Below are positions 8,301 through 18,716 of a stretch of DNA of 23,535 nt, one piece after another. The DNA lies in assembly GCA_000320545.1 (NCBI GenBank), contig ADNK01000811.1, forward strand, positions 1 to 23,535. Reading direction: 5' to 3'. This stretch comes from Bigelowiella natans CCMP2755 (Eukaryota; Cercozoa; Chlorarachniophyceae). A program made the translations under genes and the position numbers. Within the stretch, counting starts at the first letter, position 1, and each line of letters starts with the position of its first letter. Under the pieces are notes generated by a model. The model was not told the DNA's origin, did no database searches, and worked only from the letters and a program-made list of their open reading frames with translations.

Positions 8301-9536
8301 TTTGCTGGAATTAGGGGAGTCTTCCCAAATTATGAAACAAACACTATCAAAAGACAGTTACGAGGAAAGCTATGAGCACACATTGTTGTACATTCGCTGT
8401 TAGCTCGATAACCAACGGCGTTCCTAAATATGTTTAGATCGCTTCTTGATCCCGAACCTTCCAAAAGAATGACTGCCATCCAAGCACTTCAGAATCCTTT
8501 CATGATGACTGGACCAGCCATGATGCGGCAATGTTGCATCTGTTGGGACGACGAAAAGTCTTTTAGCGAAGGAGTTTCATGTTCAGGACCCGGTCGTCAC
8601 TTTTACTGTGATGGATGTTTCGACAAGATGGTTAACGATCAGGCGAGAGAAAGCCTAGCTGATAAAATGAAACGAAATGGGAGAATTCTGTGTTGTATGG
8701 ATGCGTTCAAAGAACCGTTGTACATCATCAATCGCCGCCCAGATGGAAAAGAGATTAAAACAAAAGTGAAATGCCGTTCGTTGCCGTTTTCTGATCTGGT
8801 CGTCGCAATGCACACCAAACCGGGGACTTTTGATGTCTACGTGAAATCGAGAGAAGATTTGTCTGTTGAGAAGGATCAGATGAGAAGAAACGCAGAGTAT
8901 CGAGATGACGTAAAAAGAGAGGCTGAGGCCTTGATTCAACTCAACGAGCAACAGAGACGGATTCGAGAGGCTAAGGACCACATATTCACTCGCATTCTTC
9001 CGTGTGTGGGCGATGTACGGACAAAGGAAAGCCTTTGCAATCTCTGTCCCCAATGCGGGACACCGTTCCAGCACTTTGAAGCTTGCTTCAAGATTACGTG
9101 CCGACACTGCAAGCGCCCCATCTGCGCGTGGTGCATCAACATATGCGAGACGTCAGACCCACACACACACGTAAGAAATTGCAGGTTCAACCTTGAAAAC
9201 CGAAACGTGTTTTCAACGGAGGTAAAATACGAGCGATCGAACAGCAACCGTAGACACCAGCAACTCCTATCCTTTTTGAATAATCAAGCAAATGAAGTTG
9301 CTATCGGTGTAGTACAAGATGTCAAAGATGATCTTAAGACTCTCGGATTTGCAAATGTAGTCGCCAGATTTCTTAACAACGGTAGGGCAAACGGTAGTAG
9401 CAGCGGCGATGGCATCCTCAACATGGCCGAAGAGTATCAGGTTGCCCTGCAGCTACAAGAAAGGCGTTTGGATAACGGTGGCCACGCTCATGAGGTTTGG
9501 GGTGATCTGCATTTTGAGGCGGATGGCATTGCGTAG
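3700..9536 (+). CDS. Ankyrin repeat / coiled-coil / protein kinase-like / RBR-type RING fusion protein
   Basis: Nine-exon model: 3700-3796, 4114-4212, 4530-4628, 4946-5198 (or 5204), 5357-5387, 5779-7815, 7993-8212, 8315-8387, 8438-9536. All joins are in frame and the product is about 1335 residues. The ATG at 3700 opens MSDIFEAARNNDLARLKYL, a normal N-terminal ankyrin half-repeat. Domains in order: ankyrin repeats (about 1-120), charged coiled coil (about 120-190 and most of 200-670), kinase-like domain (about 690-985), RING1-like Cys/His cluster (about 1002-1040), linker coil, RBR RING2-like cluster (1173-1220). Known family roles suggest a signalling protein that phosphorylates or scaffolds and transfers ubiquitin; the substrate is unknown. 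Uncertain points are the exon 4 donor, the exon 7/8 junction (alternative 8163 to 8320, also in frame) and the very short 50-nt intron 8388-8437. The gene is AT-richer than its minus-strand neighbour and converges on it. Confidence 0.75.
5256..5330. repeat. (AT)n followed by (TG)n in an intron
   Basis: An AT run (about 5256-5292) is followed almost directly by a TG run (about 5297-5330). Both lie in the intron between the coiled-coil exon and the 31-nt exon at 5357. The donor of this intron is not certain: TTTC before GTTTAT at 5199 and TTAT before GTTACT at 5205 both keep the frame. Confidence 0.9.
5357..5387 (+). other. 31-nt micro-exon
   Basis: It is flanked by CGTTAG on the left and GTAGGC on the right. 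It encodes QEDLKSAQKK, which continues the coiled-coil composition. Its phases (one base closing a split codon, then ten full codons) match the next exon at 5779, which reads QEESHGTFGM in frame. Support comes from phase and composition only. Confidence 0.55.
5602..5656. repeat. 14-bp perfect inverted repeat around (TA)n, intronic
   Basis: Arms ACATATTTACGTAT (5602-5615) and ATACGTAAATATGT (5643-5656) are exact reverse complements, separated by 27 nt that begin as a TA run. It lies in intron 5388-5778 and would fold as a stem-loop in the pre-mRNA. I saw no transposase and no clear target-site duplication. Confidence 0.75.
5779..7815 (+). other. Large exon: coiled coil and kinase N-lobe to activation-segment start
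   Basis: The acceptor is CCAACAG at 5778 and the donor is GCAAG before GTAGAA at 7816. The first about 480 residues are charged and helical with heptad-like stretches. The kinase-like region follows: a weak glycine-loop region without GxGxxG, then the candidate ATP-anchoring lysine in CILKTFD (Lys715 of the model), HPNIVALQGV, and an intact catalytic loop HRDLKPDN (His837, Asp839). The metal-binding motif is DFQ instead of DFG (867-869). By alignment with ordinary kinases, the helix-C glutamate position in FRRAVHVL reads Ala. The intron splits the activation segment. Confidence 0.8.
7993..8387 (+). other. Kinase C-lobe exons 7 and 8
   Basis: Exon 7 begins after TCCTTTAG at 7992 and encodes the activation-segment end and helix F: GSLGYTDPKAHVDG, with DPK at the usual APE position, followed by SDMYSFGVIVGELLTGK. 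Exon 8 (8315-8387) is open as SSQIMKQTLSKDSYEESYEH and continues into the next exon at LLDPEPSKR, the usual end of a kinase domain. The donor at 8213 (GAGGT before GTTAAA) is required for frame with the acceptor at 8314. The consensus-looking alternative at 8211 would break frame. Confidence 0.65.
8388..8437 (+). other. 50-nt intron inferred in the kinase C-lobe
   Basis: The donor is GTACAT at 8388 and the acceptor is ATGTTTAG ending at 8437, with CTAAAT just upstream as a possible branch site. It is needed because the frame of the RING exon has an in-frame TAA at 8409 and the frame of exon 8 has a TAG at 8401. It is the shortest intron in the window apart from none; the others run from 76 to about 390 nt. 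Confidence 0.55.
8438..9536 (+). other. RBR-type RING1-like and RING2-like module (E3 ubiquitin ligase)
   Basis: After the kinase end (PSKRMTAIQALQNPF) comes CCIC (1002-1005), then a Cys, a His and CDGC in GPGRHFYCDGC: a RING-like zinc ligand series. A later CRSLPFSDLV matches the end of RBR RING1 units. A charged coil follows instead of a recognisable IBR finger. The second cluster starts CPQC at 1173-1176; nine residues later comes Cys1186 (9084-9086), the position of the catalytic cysteine in RBR RING2 domains such as Parkin (CxxC, 9 residues, Cys). Then come CRHC, CAWC and a His/Cys pair (HTHVRNC). RBR ligases carry ubiquitin on that cysteine. The glycine pair that usually precedes it is replaced by Glu-Ala. 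The C-terminal 90 residues are unassigned. Confidence 0.75.
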
Positions 9537-10858
9537 CAACATGTTTTAGAAAACGTTTGCCTGGTGTATAACGTTGTGACAAGCATCACATGACAATGCA
9601 CGCTAGAACATGCTCATCCGGATGGTGCACACTTGCTTGACACTGCTACTAACTAATGTAGTGATCATTGCCGTTCGGCCCAGTTAGTTCGGTCAACTTG
9701 TGGTGCAATGATCTTTGGGTGCCGTCAAATGTGAGCGAATACAACACCATTGGCACGAGCGGTGCGCGACAAATTGTTCAACATTGGCACGTGCCTGTTC
9801 ACTGATTTCATCATGCACTGTGGTAAAGTTTGCTAACAATGCTAATGGCAGAATGTGCGGCAGTGCAAGCATGCCAATAGGGCAATAAGATGTAGCGCAC
9901 ATGCACCCATCTAGCCATTCTTGCATGACAGTTGCGCTGCACCGGCCAAGCGTTTGTCATCCACAAATTGCGACGTGCAGTTGGCTTCATGCATGCACAC
10001 AGCTAGCGCATTGCACAGATGAGCATCATGAGTCGTTTCTAAATCCAACCATGCATCAGCTAATCGTGTCTAATTTCATCATTTTCTCCTGTCAAGACGA
10101 TCACAAATGAGCAAATCACAATGCATGGTGAGCACATCGGCATGACACAGGGCCATGCTGGCGTGGTTGTCAATATCGGGACTCGTCGCATCTGCAAACG
10201 CACCCTGATCAAGAATTGCTCACTTAGCATCGTCCAGCTGATCCACATCAATCTAGCAATCTGCTCAGCTAGTTAGCTTCAGCATGCATTCTGGCATTCT
10301 TCCCACATCCGAGCCTGTGCAGATGCAGGATCGGACTGTCATCATTGTCAGTTGCATCAATGCTCTTTGTCTCGCCAGTGCTAGAGTGGAAGAATCACTC
10401 GCTTCAACCATCCTTGCAACTGCTGCAGAAGTTCTAGATGCAGCATGATGTGTGCAACATGCATCCTGTTGCTGTGTCTGTCATTGGTTTTTGGAAGTAG
10501 ATGAGTTTCTGCTGCATGCACCCTGCATGGGCGGAACAACGTGCAAGTGCACTTCTTTTGGTGCCGCAGCCGTTGATTTGAGCCATGTGTGCACATTCTT
10601 CAGACGCGTTTGCTGATCAGGATGAAAACAGCGAACAGTCATGATTGCATGGCATGATGAATGGCTAGATATGGACTCGGCGGGCACATTGTAGCTACAA
10701 AACAGCACTGCTAGACTGTGACAGCGAACATGGTAGATGTGCATACACATGCATGTACATGTACATTTGATATCATAGCGCTGGTAATATTGATGCAGAT
10801 AATTATTTTAAACATGCTTCCCGCTGCCGGTTGCGCTGCGCGCCGCCGAATTCAGAAT
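9537..10858. other. Gene-free spacer between converging genes
   Basis: About 1.3 kb between the stop of the kinase/RBR gene and the stop of the minus-strand E2 gene. No open frame has recognisable content. The DNA is rich in ATGCAT/TGCATG words (for example near 9990, 10123, 10283, 10459, 10514 and 10747) and GCTAG words. I saw no canonical AATAAA on either strand next to the two stops. Both transcripts should end here. Confidence 0.65.
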
Positions 10859-13401
10859 TTAGAAGTCGTCATCATCGGACTCCTCGTCCTCATCCAAGTC
10901 CTCCTCCTCGGGGTCCTTTGGCGCTTGCAGTTTCTTAAATTCGTCCTTGAGCTGTTTGTAGTAGGACTTGAGCGCCCCGCTCTTGTGCTCCGGCAGCTTG
11001 AGCCAGCCTTCGATCTGCTGGCAGATGTTCTTTTGCTGGAAATAGAAGTGGTGGCGCACCACGTCCTCGAAGCCGAGGGGCGGGTTCTTCAGCATGTCGA
11101 GCATGGCCCACTGCACGGTTGCGACCTCGCGGATGGCGTTGTACTGTCGCGACTTGGCCATGCCGCTGGACGAGTTCATGGAAGTCTCGTAGCCGGGCTC
11201 GTTGAAGTAGGGGTGCTCGATGAAGATCAGAGACTGGATGGAAACGCACACTTGCAGGAAGGTCGACTGCTTCGGCTGCCACATCTCCTCCGGTGAGCCC
11301 GACCACGTCCCCAGCAGGCTCAGGCACACCTTGCCGCAGTTGTAGAGGTTCGGGTTGAACCGCACCGACGCGCGCCCAGTGGTCATCAGGTTGAGTTTGG
11401 GCGGTACGCTCGGGTACTGGGGGGGGAAGTACACGTCGAAGAGAAACAGCCCGTAGCCGTAAGGCGTGCTCGGCGGCGCGGCGATCATCATCTTGGCGTG
11501 GCCCATGCTTTTTGAGCAGCACCGGAAGAAGACCGACGAGTTGGGGTTCAGCGGTAGCGACTTAGATAGCCCGACGAACTCAGCGGCCAGCCGGTTTGTC
11601 CACGCTGCAGAGACGGAGGACGAGGAGGACGAGGAGGAGGAGGAGGATGCCATCGCGCCCCCCTTGCTGCCCTTGCGGTAGTGGTGGGTCTTAAACTCGC
11701 CGATCTCGCCGAAGAGGGAGCGCTTGAGGACGGAGACGTACGATTTCTCGTCCACCCAGCCGTATACCTTGGATTTGTGCAGGGCGCTGGGGATGAGCTT
11801 CTTGTGGTGCTCCATCATCGTCCCTCCGCCGCCCTTGCTGTCCCCCCCCGCTTGCTGATCCGTGCCCCGTGTGTTCCCGGTGTTGCCTTCGCTCTCCTCC
11901 TCTTTCTTCTTCCTCTCAGCCTCCTTCTTGAGCTTCAGTAAGGTACGGAGGTGCTTCTTAACCGAGGCGGTGACGACCTTGTGCAGGGCCACAATCTTCT
12001 CGAACAGGGCCTTCATCCTCGCCGACGTCTTGGAGCCGGCGAACTTCAGCATCATTGTCCGCGCTGTTCTTCTGCTCCGAGAGCACGTCGCGGAGCGTCG
12101 TCTCTGCCGTCGAGCCGGCGCCCAGCGCAGTAGCATTACTGCTATCCTTGCCTTCGTTTGCCGGCAAGAAGAGGAAGGTGAGCTGGGGGCGGTCGGCCAT
12201 TGCATTGATCACGTCCAGGGCCACGTCAAACTTGTCGAGGTCCTTCTGTATATCGAGCGCGGAGGTCTGCTTGAGCAGGGCGATGAGCCACGGCAACACG
12301 GAGCTCTCCGCCAGCGCGTTGATGAAGTCGGGGTCCAGCGTCTCGGCCGTGAGCTGTGTGCGGACGGAGCTCATGATGGCCAGCACCTCGGCGTTCTTCT
12401 TGCGCTCGCGCTCCTCGTGCTCGCGCTTCATCCTGCGGATCTTGGCCGTGTCCTTGTGGTTGCTGCCGTGCCCGTAGCCCGTCCCCGCGGCCCAGTACCT
12501 CCTGCTCCCCGTCGCTCGCGACGCCTTGCTGGCGCTCGCCTTGCGCGCTTCGTGGCGCTTAAACTGCTGGTAGGCCTCCTTGTACTTGTTCACCCGCCTC
12601 GCGCGCTTGGTGTTGAGCGACGTCTCTGCTGCCGCATCGGTGCTGGTCGTCGGCGTCTTCACGCCCTCCTCCATATCGCCGCCCCTTCCCGTATCGTCCT
12701 TATCGACGCCTCGGGGGGGGATGCCGGTGATGAGCCAGAGCCGCACCAGGTTGAACTCGAGGGCGTTGTAGGGGGGCTTGTTGTCGCTGCCGACTGTGCC
12801 ATACATCATCGTGAGCTGCTGCACGTAGTCGAGCATCTGCCCCACCTCGTTGCCCAGACCCCAGCCCCCCGCATCCTTATTGGACGCGGAGGAGGAGGAG
12901 GAGGAAGCCGCGGCGGCGTCGCTCTTCTGCTTGATCTCCAGCAGCTCGTTCTGGCCCTTGAGCTCTTTTTTGATCCACCCGCAGAAGGGCGAGAGGCCGT
13001 AGTAGTAGTAGTGGTACTCGGTAAGCGCCGTCTGCAGCTCCATGCTCCCCACGCCGCACACGCTGGACCCGCATAGCACGTACAGCGCCTCGAGGGCCTT
13101 ACGCATTCCGTCCGCGTATATGACCGAGTCGTCCCAATCACCTCCAAAGCTGCGCGTGCCCGCCGTGCCGGCGAGCGGTTTCAGGCGCTGCACCAGGCCG
13201 TTGAGGCCCTCCAGCCCTTCCCGGAGGTACGTCTTAACGGCGTGGGACCACTTCTGGATCGGCTCTGCCGCGCCTATCTTCCCCTCGTCCCTTTTCTTCC
13301 TGCGCTGCTTTCCCTCCCCCCCCACCCCTCCCCTTTCGTCTTCCTCTTCGCCACTGCCATCGGTTGTCTCTGCGATGAGCTGTCGCAGGAGGAATATCAC
13401 C

Positions 13402-13433
<32 letters not shown>

Positions 13434-14363
13434 GTGGTGGCAAATACCCCCACGGAGGGGGGGCCACTTTGGGGGGGGGGGGGGGAGAGAGAGAGAGGCT
13501 ATCGTTAGGACAAACGGCAAAGCGGGGAACATGCACGCCCACCCACATACACGCGCACATGGGTACACGCGCGAAAGTCTATACACGCACCAACCTCCAT
13601 GGCCACGGGGATTGAAGAGGCTAGCTGCGAGTGCGGGATGATACTGATCTCATATGGCGCCCACAAGACGTTGGAAATGAGGGTCCCCAGCACGCGAACG
13701 AGGCGGGAGCCTGCCGGCGATGATGCCGGCGACGATGAAGAAGATGACGGAGAAGACGACTGCGTCATATCCTCACCTGAACTCCCCGTCTCCATCACCT
13801 CATCGAAGGCCTCAGGGGGCACGAACCGCAACATGCGTTGAAGCAGCCGCACGATGACCAGCTGGACCTGCGGAAGGGGGGGGGGGGGGGGAGGTTACGT
13901 GATATTTGCAAAGGAGCGCGGTTGGGAGGGGGGGAAAGGGAGGGGGGGGAAGGGGAGGGGGGGGGGGGAGCAAGCCGATGATACCTTCGGAGAGCCCGCG
14001 AGCAACATGCCTATAAGATTGGCCAGGGTGGATGCAGGCGGATTGAGATCCTTTAGGTAGTTTTCGTAGCGATCTTGGTCCGCCTTGAGCATCATCACAG
14101 TCTCGTAGAACTCCTTGCGCTCTTTCTCCGTCAGCGACATCACAAAGTTGAAGTCGTCGTACCCGGCGTTGTGGAAGGCCTCGGAGTAGCGGACCAGCCC
14201 GGCGCCCTCGAGGAGCTCCTGGAGGGTCCTCGGCTTCTTCACACGCCTACTGATGGTTTTTGGTTGACTGCTGTGTGTTTGTGCTACATGGCTTCATTGC
14301 CCGTGATTATTTGAATAAATCATGCGGGGTCCAGACCCCCTTCCTCCTCCTCCTCCTCCTAGT

Positions 14364-14406
<43 letters not shown>

Positions 14407-15245
14407 CGCGCACACGCACACACGCGCGCACGCACACAACGCACAACAAACTACCACTAGATCTTTCTACTTGGCATACCTGTGCCTTGACGCCGGCACG
14501 AGCTGCCCGGGCGGGAGCCACTTGAAGAGGCCCAGGAGGACGGAGGCGTAGTGGTCGTTGAAGTCCACCACGCCGCAGGTGTCGAGCCACATCACCTTGT
14601 TTGACGACACGGTGTACCACGGCGCTTCATAGCCCACGACGCCATTCTGCCACATGATCGGCATCACCTCCCCCCCCCCGTCGTTCCACACGGGCTGCGA
14701 TAGCAGGCGCGTGCTGTCGACCTGTCCGTTGACGAACAAGCTGGCCTTCTTGCTCTCCACCAGGAAGGCGACGTGCATCATCCCCCCCTCCAGCTCGTAC
14801 TCGCGCGCCCCGCCGACTCGCTGCTGTACCACGTAGTTGTGGTGGGGGGCCGAGTGGTGGTGGTGGAGACTGGCCCCCCCGGTCGAGACCAGCGCATGTA
14901 CGCGAAACTTCCCGGCAGAGCTGCCAGGGAGCAGCGAGAGGCGTGGCAGCCATCGATGCTCGTGGTTGTTGGGCTGATAGGCGTAGTTGGCCTTTTCCGT
15001 ACCGCGGTAGGCTAGGAGGAGCTCCCGGTTGCTGCCAGAGTCGATTCGCAGCTTGGAGGTATCGATCCAGAGGGAGAGGGACGGGCTGGCGGAGGAGGAA
15101 GCGGAGGAAGAGCAGAGGGCGCCGGTTTCGGCTGCCGCCTTCACCTGATGGGTTTGATTGATCGATTGGATTGGTGGTTTGATTTGATTGGCTGATTGGG
15201 ATTCGACAAGCAAGTCACGATCCACGACCATGGCTTGTTCGGCAA

Positions 15246-15296
<51 letters not shown>

Positions 15297-15830
15297 ACCA
15301 GCAGCCGCAGCACCAACAGCAGCAACAAGAATACATAACACATAATATGGCGATGATAACGACCACGCGTAAACCACCACCCACCACCCACCACCACCTC
15401 ACTATTTTTATGCTCTGCTGCAACCTCGGCCGGCAGTTGGGCTGGGGGGGCGCGTTTGGTGGTGGAGGCGGGAACAACGATCGGTGCCCCGCTGAGAAGC
15501 TTGTCTACGGCGTGCTGCACGTTCCCCGACGTGGCCTTCAAGGCGCGCAGGTTCAATGCGATGTCAACGAAACCCATGTAGTTGAGCTGCATCAGCTCCT
15601 CCTCGTATTTCACCTAATAGCGACGATGCCGACGACAAACGATCAGGCTGATGACGATGATATGATGAGAGCTGGTGATGATGGTTCATCAACGCCAATT
15701 TCGTTGGTCGTCGTCGTCTTCTTCTTCTTCTTCATCATCATCATCATTAATGCTGTTCTTAACTTATTATAATCACCCGCCTTCGTGTGTTCTGCTGCTG
15801 CTCCCACCACATAAAATGACACATTCTCCG

Positions 15831-15862
<32 letters not shown>

Positions 15863-16358
15863 CTGGTCTTTGGCCTGGTCGATCTTCTTTATGTTTGCCC
15901 GTTTCTTCTCTTGCAGCCGCAATTTCTCCTTGCCGTCGGCGACGACGGTGGGGGAGAGGCGGGTCAGCTCTGAGATCACAAACCTGACGATGTTGGCCTC
16001 CTCCTGCCGCCCCGCGTCCTCTTGCGCAGCAACCATTGCTACCCAGATGCGGTACACCTCAAACGCAGTGGCCTCAAACATCACGCGCTCCCGCAGGGAG
16101 CTGAAGGTGCCTAAATATTGTCATGCGTCGAGGTTTGGTTGGGTTGTCCATTCGCCCGGCCTTTCTCGGCCGCCAAACGCACAGCTCCTACTACCCGTGA
16201 TTTTACAAGCAAAAGAACCCTCCACCCCCACCCCTCCCCACCTCCCCCCTTTCCCTGTCCCATATTTTTTTAATTCGTTTGCATGTGGTTCTTTGGAGCC
16301 GTGTGGACGATGATTATAATGATAATAACGATAATGATAATAATGATGATGATGATAT

Positions 16359-16399
<41 letters not shown>

Positions 16400-16588
16400 G
16401 GGGGGGGGGAGAAAGAGACAGAGAGCCGGGACCTGTGAGCGGCAGCTTGGCAGCTGGCAGCACACTATTCCTCAGCGTATCCTGCAGGATGGCAACGACA
16501 CCGCTGGACTTCATCTCCTTGATGCCCATGAAGCTCCTAGCCATCAACGACGTCCAGATCTTCATCGCGAGGAGCCTAGGGCAATGAT

Positions 16589-16629
<41 letters not shown>

Positions 16630-17472
16630 CAGGAGGAGTGAGACACCGCCACTACCATTATTTCTACCACTAACATCGGAAGCCTATCAGCCGACTAGAC
16701 CGACAGCGTACACTTACCGTTCCGTCGCCCCGAGTGACGCCTTGGCCAATATCTGCGTGACGCTGAGCATCATGGCGGAGAGCTCCTTGCCGATGCTCTC
16801 CTTCGCCCCCCCCTCAAGCCCCGCAAGGAGCCCACCCTCGAGTGACACGAGGAGGCAGCGCAGCAGCCCACGCTGCATCGCCGAGGAGAGATCTCCAGCC
16901 TTGAGCAGGTTGGCTATCTTGGCCTGAAGGCCTTCGCTTGCGCCGAGCAGCGCTGGCCTCCCTCGCGCTCCCCCACCCCCTTTGCTGTCGCCATCGCGCC
17001 GGCTCACGAGTCCCTCGATGCTCGCTTTCGTCACCGCAGGGGTTCCGACTGTTTGGAAGAGATATCTCTTGAGCTCCTTGGACTCAGCCGCAGTGAGCGT
17101 AGCGGCCCACACATCGGTGAGGCGCTGGCCGTCCTCCTCGCGCGACTTAGTGGACGTCTCCAGCATTTGTCGGAGCTTGATCAGAGCCGCCACCCGCTGC
17201 TTGGAGTCCACGGGCGTGGCCGTCAGCATCTGGCTTATGACTTCGCAGAGAGACGTTCCGAGCAGCGCCTGCAGCTGTCCTAGCCAGGGAGCTGGACCCC
17301 AGGGGAGCGACACCACCTCGTCGTCGATGAACAATTCATTCTCGCCGAAGGGAGAAGAAGAAGGCGAAGATGATGATGACGATGCTGCTCGGGAAGGAGG
17401 GGGAGAAAAAGGAGGAAGAAGGGGAGGAGAGACGGGACGGAGGGATTAGAGATGACAAAGCTCTCTCCCCCC

Positions 17473-17519
<47 letters not shown>

Positions 17520-18476
17520 TCTCCGCCTCTCCCCCTCTCAATTAGATTCATTCATTGATTGATTCACGAATTAGTTTGAAATCCGTGAGGAAGATCTACG
17601 AATGACGTATGTGTGCATTGGGGATCAAATGCGAACTACTCGTTCATCCGCTTGTTAGATTTGATGTGCATAAATACCTCCTGCAGCGTCGCTATTGCCC
17701 TTTTCAGAATCAGCGGCGGCGGCGGCGGCGTCCTCTTCCTCCTCTTTGCCGTCGTCCTTCTTCTCGGGCCGCCTCGGGGTGTCGATGATCGACAGCACGG
17801 TCTTTGACTGGTTGATGGAGCAGGCGAGCCGGTAGGAGCCCTTGGGCAGGTTCTCATGTGACACGCCGAGATCCTTGTCGTTCATCTTGAACGACAGCCT
17901 CCGCTTGTCCAGGTCCAAGCACACCGTGATCACGTCGCCGGTCTTCCACGTCTCGCCGTACTTCTTCTCTTCGCTGAGCCTCCCGGTCGCGAGGTACGCG
18001 AAGCAGCTGCCGTTGCCGCTGTCGGTCATCATGCGCTCCAGGTTGCTATAGTTGGATGTCGCGACGCCGAGCATCGCCTCGATCGACTCAAACTTGTCCA
18101 CGCGGACCCTCCACTCGCGGTAGCCCTTCGAGAAGCTCAGGCTACCGAGCGCCGACCCCCACTTGTGCATGCCGATCGTGCCTGGGGTGGGGGGGGAGGG
18201 GAGGGGGGCACCCGGAAGAAGAAGAAGGAGAAGATGATGATGATGATGATGATGATGATGATAACTGATGATGATGAATAACCACAGCGACTGCGACGAC
18301 GACGTACTTGTGATGGTTTTCTTCTTCCTGGCTTTGCCGTCTGCGCCCCCCTTGTCCGAGATCTTTAGATGTGCAGCTTTCTTCTCCCATTGGTCACGTG
18401 CGTAAAAATCGATGCTCTTTACGGTCCGCGATAACTTTGACCACGCCGCGCATGCTTGCGATTCGCTTTTTGAGGC

Positions 18477-18507
<31 letters not shown>

Positions 18508-18678
18508 GGGGAGAGAGGGAGAGAGGGAGAGGGGAGAAAAGAGAGGGTGAGAGGGGGGAAGGGGGACAAAAAGTGAATAAAGCTTCAGTTCAAACCCTGT
18601 TCAATTCTTTATACAACGACGACGACGACGAAGATATTGATGAAGGATGAGAACCAGGCACACAGTTCATCAACCTTC

Positions 18679-18716
<38 letters not shown>

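Noticed and set aside
9901-10110. Small open frames in the converging-gene spacer
   Set aside because: Short, unsupported by domains or splice context, on both strands.
11862-13076. Plus-strand open frame of 404 codons
   Set aside because: It is the antisense shadow of the GC-rich E2 gene; the minus-strand reading has the conserved UBC domain and matching splice phases.
13242-13508. Plus-strand open frame with a poly-Met run
   Set aside because: Produced by the GAT microsatellite and G tract of an intron.
14366-14440. Possible CRISPR-like or satellite array
   Set aside because: It is a plain CA microsatellite without spacers.
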